A stretch of 8,491 bases of DNA from Planctomycetota bacterium (GTDB lineage Bacteria; Planctomycetota; Planctomycetia; Pirellulales; Thermoguttaceae): the NCBI GenBank assembly GCA_018897395.1, contig JAHIKV010000221.1:1-8491 (forward strand). Direction: 5' to 3'. Positions 4,659-8,491 of this stretch are shown here, one piece after another (position 1 is the stretch's first letter; each line of letters opens with the position of its first letter). Below the pieces are notes generated by a model. It had not been told where the DNA came from. It saw only the letters and a program-made list of their open reading frames with translations, and searched no databases. Position numbers and translations under genes: made by a program.

Positions 4659-7583
4659 TTGTTCCACCATAGAAAAATGTCTCCTTTGGTTCTGTTGGCG
4701 TTTCTGTCCATATTATTTTCCGGCGCCGACGACACCACCGTTGCCGACGCCCGGCTCAACGACGTCTGTTTCGTCGACGCACGGAATGGCTGGGCAGTCG
4801 GCGACCGCGGCACCGTCCGGCGTACCGACGACGGCGGAAAAACGTGGCGGTCGCAGAAGTCCGGCGTCGATTGCACGCTCTGGGCCGTCTGCTTCCTCGA
4901 CGAGCAACTCGGCTGGGCGGCGGGCGGATTCACACGTCCATACACACACGCGAGCACCGGAGTCGTGCTGACTACCCGCGACGGCGGCGGGACCTGGACG
5001 CACAACCCGAAACTCATGCTTCCCGCGTTGCGGCGGATCGGTTTCTTTGGCCCGGATCGGGGTTGGGCGGCGGGATGCCGCTCGGCGATGTATCCGAGCG
5101 GCGCTTTCGCGACCGACGACGGCGGGCGGAGTTGGCGGCCGTTGCCCGGCGGAAATGACGCGCCCTGGCGGGCCGCCGATTTCGTCGGCCCTCGCGACGG
5201 TGCGCTGGCCGGGCGAAACGGCGCGCTGGCCGTCGTCCGCGACGGAACGCTGGAATCGGCCCGTGCCGACGGGTTCGAGTTGCGGAGCTTCTCGCGGATT
5301 CGGCTCATCCGGCCGTCGTACGGTTGGTTGATTGGCGAAGGCGGCTTGCTGCTGGCGACCGATGATCTCGGCAGGAGTTGGCGCTCCCCGTCCGGCGACT
5401 TGCCCAAGGCGATCAGCCACTTCGACTTCGCCGCACTGGCCGTCCGCGGGGCGAAGTGCTGGATCGCCGGCTCTCCCGGCACGCTCGTCTTTCACACCGC
5501 CGATGCCGGCCGCACCTGGAACGCATTTCCCACGGGCACAACCGTGCCGATTCAAGCGATGGCTTTCTCCGACGACCAACACGGTTGGGCCGTCGGCGAA
5601 TTAGGCACGATACTCGCCACCGACGACGGCGGCCGCACGTGGCGGCGGCAACGCTCCGGCGGATCGCGGGCCGCGCTGCTGGCCCTCTTTGCCGAACCGC
5701 AAGATGTGCCGCTCGAGTTGATCGCCCAACTGGCCGGAGGCGAAGGATACCTGACCGCCGTTGAAGTGCTCGGCCGACGGGACATCGAACTCCCCTCGCG
5801 CGACGATGTTCCTTTGGACGATCGCTTGCACGAGGCGGTGGTACGGCTCGGCGGAAATGCGGCCACGGCGGCTTGGCAATTCCCCTTGCGCCAGACGGGA
5901 CTGCACATCGGCCGGCGGGGGATCGTCGCGGGCTGGGACAACGCGAACGACCGTCACGGCATGGAGTCGCTCCGCGCCCGGATGGTCCGCTCGATCCGCA
6001 CGTGGCGGCCCGAGGCGGTCGTGACCCACGACGCCGGACCTGAAACCAAAGATCCGCTCGGCCGGATCGTTCGGCAGGCGGTGTTGCAGGCGGTCGGCGA
6101 GGCGGCCGACCCCAATGCCTTCCCCGATCAGATCGCCGAAGCGGGCTTGGCGCCGTGGCGCGTTAAACGTGTGTTCGGAACGATGTCGCCCGGCGAGCGG
6201 GGCGCCGGCGAGCTGAGCACCACGCAGTTCGCGCCCCGGTTGGGCGGCACGCCGGCCGAGGCGGCCGCCGAGCCGCGGGGCTTGTTGCGAGACCGTTTCG
6301 TCCCTTCGCCGCCGACGTTGACGCTGCGTCCGCTCGACGGCGATGAGTTGTCGGGGCGGGACGTTTTCGCGGGGCTGCCGCCGGGGAGCGAATCGCGGCG
6401 CAAGCCGTCGCCCCCGTCGTTGGAAAGCATCGAACTTTTACAGCGGGTGGCCGCCAGACGCCGACACGTGCAAGCGATCATCGAGCGGGCGGACCGCGGC
6501 GCGTGGTCGGCCGATCAATTGCTTGCCCAGATCGGCCAACTGACGCGCGACTTGGACGAACGGAGCGCGGGCCAAATCATCCATCAACTGGCCGATCGCT
6601 ATTACCGTGGCGGCCGGTGGCCTCTGGCGGCCGAAACTTTCAAGGCGCTGGCGGAGCGATATCCAGAACATCCGCTTGCCCCGCCGGCAATGCTGTGGCT
6701 GTTGCACTACAACGTTAGCGGCGAGGCGGCCTGGCGAATCACTCGCGACGTTTCGCGGCGGCAGGGGCGCCTGGAACTGGCCGTCGCGCTGGGTAAGCAG
6801 CTCGAACGCACGCGGTTCGACTTGTTCGCCGAGCCGGCCGTGCGGTTTCCGCTGGCCGCCGCCTACCGCGGCCTGGACCAGCCTCGCCAGGCCAAACGAC
6901 TATATCAAATCCAAAGACGCGGCAACGGCCGCGACGCATGGTGGGTCTGCGCCCAAGGAGAGTTGCGGATGGCCGATGCGGCCCCCCGCCGGATAAAGCC
7001 CCGGTTGAAGTGCGTGAAGGCCGAGTCGAAACCGCGGCTGGACGGCCGGCTCGACGACGCGGTCTGGAAACGGGCCGAGACGGCCGCGCTCGAAAGCGCG
7101 CAGCACGACGACGGCGATTGGCCGGCCGTCGTCCTGTTGGCATACGACGCGGAGTTCCTCTATATTGCAGCTCAGTGCCGGAACGCGCCGAATGAAAAAG
7201 GCGACGGAAACCAGCCCCAAGGGCGTCCGCGCGACGCCGACCTATCAGACCACGACCGGGTCGAGGTGTTTCTCGACATCGACCGCGACTACGCCACTTT
7301 CTACCGCTTGACGGTCGATCATCGCGGTTGGACCAACGACCGTTGCTGGGAAGATCACACGTGGAATCCGACGTGGTACGTCGCCGCATCGCGCAACGAG
7401 CGCGGGTGGACTGCCGAGGCGGCCATCCCGCTAAAGGAACTGACCGGCCAATCGCCCCAACCACGCGAGACGTGGGCCATCGGCTTGCAGCGCGTGGCGC
7501 CGGGCGTCGGGTTTCAGGCGTGGAACAAGCCGGCGGCGGTTGACGTGCTCCCCGACGGTTTCGGGCATCTGGAGTTCGAGTAG
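4659..7583 (+). CDS. Secreted chimera: YCF48-like propeller, degenerate PIG-L domain, TPR-like region, CBM9-like domain (974 aa)
   Basis: A signal peptide opens the protein: HHRK, then hydrophobic PLVLLAFLSILFSG. Residues about 32-328 hold seven propeller blades with 'GWAVGxxGTxxxTDDGGxTW' motifs ending near 63, 113, 159, about 200 (degenerate), 241, 287 and 328, as in seven-bladed YCF48/HCF136 proteins. Residues 338-508 resemble PIG-L/LmbE deacetylases (AALLALFAEPQD, later RSIRTWRPEAVVTHD and PWRVKRVF). However, the metal and catalytic motif AHPDDE reads AEPQDV and the later HPDH histidines are gone, so this domain is probably inactive. Residues 635-760 look TPR-like (ADRYYRGGRWPLAAETFKAL). 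Residues 788-974 match the CBM9-like domain (KPRLDGRLDDAVW, FLDIDRD, GWTAEAAIPL). Start: TTG at 4659 gives a basic n-region; ATG at 4677 gives 968 residues without one. Neither has a clear ribosome site. Probably exported and carbohydrate-binding; substrate unknown. Confidence 0.88.
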   Translation: MFHHRKMSPLVLLAFLSILFSGADDTTVADARLNDVCFVDARNGWAVGDRGTVRRTDDGGKTWRSQKSGVDCTLWAVCFLDEQLGWAAGGFTRPYTHASTGVVLTTRDGGGTWTHNPKLMLPALRRIGFFGPDRGWAAGCRSAMYPSGAFATDDGGRSWRPLPGGNDAPWRAADFVGPRDGALAGRNGALAVVRDGTLESARADGFELRSFSRIRLIRPSYGWLIGEGGLLLATDDLGRSWRSPSGDLPKAISHFDFAALAVRGAKCWIAGSPGTLVFHTADAGRTWNAFPTGTTVPIQAMAFSDDQHGWAVGELGTILATDDGGRTWRRQRSGGSRAALLALFAEPQDVPLELIAQLAGGEGYLTAVEVLGRRDIELPSRDDVPLDDRLHEAVVRLGGNAATAAWQFPLRQTGLHIGRRGIVAGWDNANDRHGMESLRARMVRSIRTWRPEAVVTHDAGPETKDPLGRIVRQAVLQAVGEAADPNAFPDQIAEAGLAPWRVKRVFGTMSPGERGAGELSTTQFAPRLGGTPAEAAAEPRGLLRDRFVPSPPTLTLRPLDGDELSGRDVFAGLPPGSESRRKPSPPSLESIELLQRVAARRRHVQAIIERADRGAWSADQLLAQIGQLTRDLDERSAGQIIHQLADRYYRGGRWPLAAETFKALAERYPEHPLAPPAMLWLLHYNVSGEAAWRITRDVSRRQGRLELAVALGKQLERTRFDLFAEPAVRFPLAAAYRGLDQPRQAKRLYQIQRRGNGRDAWWVCAQGELRMADAAPRRIKPRLKCVKAESKPRLDGRLDDAVWKRAETAALESAQHDDGDWPAVVLLAYDAEFLYIAAQCRNAPNEKGDGNQPQGRPRDADLSDHDRVEVFLDIDRDYATFYRLTVDHRGWTNDRCWEDHTWNPTWYVAASRNERGWTAEAAIPLKELTGQSPQPRETWAIGLQRVAPGVGFQAWNKPAAVDVLPDGFGHLEFE

Positions 7584-7617
7584 TTCCAGCCATAAACCTG
7601 AGTTTTGGATAAGAAAA

Positions 7618-7641
7618 TAGCCGGGGGCTAACAGCCCCCGG
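7618..7641 (-). terminator. Hairpin with T-rich tail, possible terminator for the minus-strand gene
   Basis: On the minus strand the left inner hairpin (stem CCGGGGGCT / AGCCCCCGG, loop GTT, 7621-7641) is followed by CTATTTTCTTATCC, a moderate T run. It lies about 170 bases beyond the end of the putative anti-sigma gene, which is transcribed towards it. The stem is strong but the T run is interrupted, so the call is tentative. Confidence 0.35.
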
Positions 7642-7722
7642 AGGGGACGCCGATGCACCACTATGGCCGTTTGACATGCGTGGACGGAAACGCGCTGCTG
7701 TTTTGATGTCTTGCGACGTTCT

Positions 7723-7749
7723 CCGGGGGCTGTTAGCCCCCGGCTATTT
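7723..7749 (+). terminator. Mirror hairpin with short T tail, possible terminator for the plus-strand chimera gene
   Basis: This is the right inner hairpin (7723-7743, loop TGT/GTT), followed on the plus strand by CTATTTCG. It is the mirror image of the hairpin at 7621-7641, so the pair could end transcription of both convergent genes. Only three consecutive T bases follow, which makes it weaker than its partner. Confidence 0.25.
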
Positions 7750-7807
7750 CGATGATGTGACCCTATCCAAAACTCAGGTTCTAAAGCTGCGATCAACGGT
7801 CACACCT

Positions 7808-8212
7808 TTATGGAGAGGAATCCCGCAAATAACCGGCGCTCGACTGGAAGAACTTGCGGCGTCTGTGATGGGTTTCCGGTTCCGCCTCGGCCCGTTGCGA
7901 TTGCAGGTCGGCCATGTTGGCCCGGCAGTAGCGGCAGCCGACCACGGCAATGTGGAACTCGACGTAGGCGGCGGGGGCTTTCTCCAGCGCGCCGAGCAGG
8001 TAGCTCTCCAATTGTTCGCGCGAGGGACAACTGAGCCGTCGCTGCCGCCAGACTTCGCCCAACGAATGAACGCCCGCCCCACGCCGCGAGTTGATCGCCG
8101 CCAGTTGCTTGACCAAGGCGGGGTCTTTGCGGGCGGCCTTTTCGATCCGCGCCATCTCCTCCGCAGGCAAGGCTTCGTCGAGATACGCTTCCAGGTCGGA
8201 GGAACGGAACAT
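7808..8212 (-). CDS. Putative zinc-binding anti-sigma factor (134 aa)
   Basis: This small cytoplasmic protein resembles planctomycete proteins encoded beside ECF-type sigma factors. The N-terminal half is helical and charged (SDLEAYLDEALPAEEMARIE, then 'HSLGEVW'). The C-terminal half carries C62 (SCPSREQLESYLLG), H87 (YVEFHIAVVG), C93 and C96 (GCRYCRANMADL), that is C-x24-H-x5-C-x2-C. Zinc anti-sigma (ZAS) domains use H-x3-C-x2-C with an upstream Cys, so this is a two-residue-longer variant that probably still binds zinc. The tail RRRKFFQSSAGYL is basic, and I recall it in homologues. There is no membrane segment, so it would act as a soluble regulator. The start codon abuts a heptamer array, and no ribosome binding site is visible. 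No sigma-factor gene is present upstream; an IS66 element lies there. The anti-sigma role is inferred. Confidence 0.75.
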   Translation of the reverse strand: MFRSSDLEAYLDEALPAEEMARIEKAARKDPALVKQLAAINSRRGAGVHSLGEVWRQRRLSCPSREQLESYLLGALEKAPAAYVEFHIAVVGCRYCRANMADLQSQRAEAEPETHHRRRKFFQSSAGYLRDSSP

Positions 8213-8261
8213 AGTGGGTAGTGGATAGCGGGTAGTGGGTAGTGGATAGTGGATAGTGGAT
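8213..8261. repeat. Seven tandem heptamers, consensus AGTGGRT
   Basis: Seven units run without gaps: AGTGGGT, AGTGGAT, AGCGGGT, AGTGGGT, and AGTGGAT three times. They begin on the base next to the ATG (8212) of the minus-strand gene. An eighth, degraded unit (AGCCGCT) follows. The type resembles the short tandemly repeated heptamers known from cyanobacterial genomes. Replication slippage is the likely origin. Confidence 0.85.
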
Positions 8262-8309
8262 AGCCGCTAGCGTCTTGTTGCAGATAGTTCCGATAGTGGA
8301 TCGTTTAGC

Positions 8310-8328
8310 GGCCGACGGAATGTCGGCC
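8310..8328. repeat. Perfect 7-bp hairpin between the two heptamer blocks
   Basis: GGCCGAC (8310-8316) pairs perfectly with GTCGGCC (8322-8328) around GGAAT. It stands directly beside the inverted heptamer block. It looks like part of the same composite repeat, not a terminator, as no T run follows. Confidence 0.5.
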
Positions 8329-8351
8329 ACTACCCACTAGCCACTACCCAC
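8329..8351. repeat. Inverted heptamer block (ACTACCC, ACTAGCC, ACTACCC)
   Basis: Three heptamers complementary to the units at 8213-8261 are followed by AC. TAGTGGGTAGTGG (8212-8224) is exactly complementary to 8327-8339, giving a 13-bp stem that could close a loop of about 100 bases. The block ends exactly where the IS66 end sequence begins. Confidence 0.75.
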
Positions 8352-8491
8352 GTAACCGTTCACACCCCGGGGAGCAATGAAGGAGCGGAATTGTGGGCGA
8401 GATGAGCTTCGACGGCGGATGTGACGAAGGAAAATACATTGCGACGCTGCTGACGACAACTCTCAATCACCGTCAGCATCGTCTCGACAAA
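8352..8491 (-). mobile_element. IS66-family insertion sequence, terminal part, cut by window edge
   Basis: The sequence from 8352 begins GTAACCGTTCACACC on the plus strand. IS66 elements characteristically start 5'-GTAA and end TTAC-3', so I place the element's end at 8352, 8 bases beyond the transposase stop. IS66 makes 8-bp target duplications; the expected copy on this side is CTACCCAC (8344-8351), inside the heptamer repeats. The other end is outside the window. Confidence 0.6.
8360..8491 (-). CDS. IS66-family transposase, last 43 residues (partial)
   Basis: Read from the right edge, the frame gives FVETMLTVIESCRQQRRNVF, then SFVTSAVEAHLAHNSAPSLL, PGV and a TGA stop at 8360. 'R-F-V-E-x-M-L-T-V-h-x-S-C-R-Q-Q-x-R-x-V' followed by a helix and 'APSLLP' is the conserved C-terminal tail of IS66-family TnpC transposases. 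The catalytic DDE region and the accessory tnpA/tnpB genes would lie to the right. The visible part has no frameshift or stop, so the element may be intact. Confidence 0.82.
   Translation of the reverse strand, partial: FVETMLTVIESCRQQRRNVFSFVTSAVEAHLAHNSAPSLLPGV

Larger units (their letters stand above)
7595..7780. mobile_element. Nested inverted-repeat element (MITE-like), 186 bp
   Basis: The outer 17-bp arms AACCTGAGTTTTGGATA (7595-7611) and their exact complement (7764-7780) enclose inner 29-bp perfect arms (7615-7643 and 7721-7749). The inner arms start AAATAGCC and each contain their own hairpin, CCGGGGGCT-AAC-AGCCCCCGG. The 77-base core (7644-7720) encodes nothing recognisable. The outer and inner arms are separated by 3 bases on the left and 14 on the right, so the two arms are not equally preserved. 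I see no clear target-site duplication. The layout suits a small non-autonomous mobile element. The whole could fold into one long hairpin, or into two short ones. Confidence 0.7.

Noticed and set aside
4637..4665. TTGACG as a -35 box for the chimera gene
   Set aside because: No acceptable -10 hexamer lies 16-18 bases downstream (TGTTCC at 4660-4665).
4583..5582. Two minus-strand frames of nearly 300 codons opposite the propeller region
   Set aside because: They arise from the repeated GACGACGGCGG-type codons of the propeller read on the other strand. Composition is Arg/Pro/Ser-rich and there is no ribosome site.
6739..7796. Minus-strand frames opposite the CBM9-like domain and running into the nested palindrome
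   Set aside because: The shared peptide 'RGLLAPGYF' is just the translated palindrome. The rest is antisense to a conserved domain.
8213..8330. Open frame on the minus strand with repeated 'YPLSTTHYPLST' peptides
   Set aside because: The peptide is only the translation of the heptamer array, and it overlaps the putative anti-sigma gene in another frame.
8213..8351. Repeats that could suggest a CRISPR array
   Set aside because: The units are 7 bases long, contiguous and without spacers, and no cas gene is present. They are simple tandem heptamers.

Overview
The window looks like chromosome from a planctomycete, probably of the Pirellulales type. The evidence is high G+C in the core genes, a PSP1-domain protein and a Minf_1886-family protein close to planctomycete sequences, a large secreted YCF48/sugar-binding chimera, a planctomycete-style zinc-binding putative anti-sigma protein, and many palindromic dispersed repeats. 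This assignment rests on recognised protein families, not on a database search.

Left part (1-1450), accessory in character and visibly less GC-rich. The edge cuts through the C-terminal end of an IS1595-family (ISXO2-like) transposase. After it come a small hairpin repeat and a probable broken ribbon-helix-helix antitoxin on the minus strand. Then, all on the minus strand, come an unrecognised protein with a C-terminal zinc ribbon and a complete BrnT-type toxin-antitoxin pair, toxin gene first, overlapping by 17 bases. The pair has a candidate promoter with a 12-bp palindrome in it.

Core part (1456-7583). A complete hcp gene (hybrid cluster protein, nitrosative-stress enzyme, Desulfovibrio-like N-terminal cysteine spacing) lies on the minus strand behind a leader with two GC-rich hairpins. 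Divergent from it, on the plus strand, are a PSP1/RicT-like protein and a Minf_1886-family protein, separated by an imperfect palindromic repeat. Then comes a 974-codon frame (ATG alternative 968) for a secreted protein: signal peptide, seven YCF48-like propeller blades, a PIG-L deacetylase-like domain that seems to have lost its catalytic residues, a TPR-like helical region, and a C-terminal CBM9-like domain.

Right part (7584-8491). A nested inverted-repeat element (186 bp, MITE-like) sits between convergent genes and may also terminate both. A small zinc-binding putative anti-sigma protein follows on the minus strand. An array of seven heptamer repeats directly abuts its start codon, with inverted copies further upstream, and an IS66-family element begins exactly in those copies. 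The sigma-factor gene expected upstream is not in the window.

Overall this is ordinary planctomycete core sequence bounded by two mobile-element-rich edges. The most unusual items are the chimera with a probable dead PIG-L domain, the nested palindromic element, the heptamer array at a start codon, and three genes whose -10-like boxes lie so close to the ATG that leaderless transcripts are likely.
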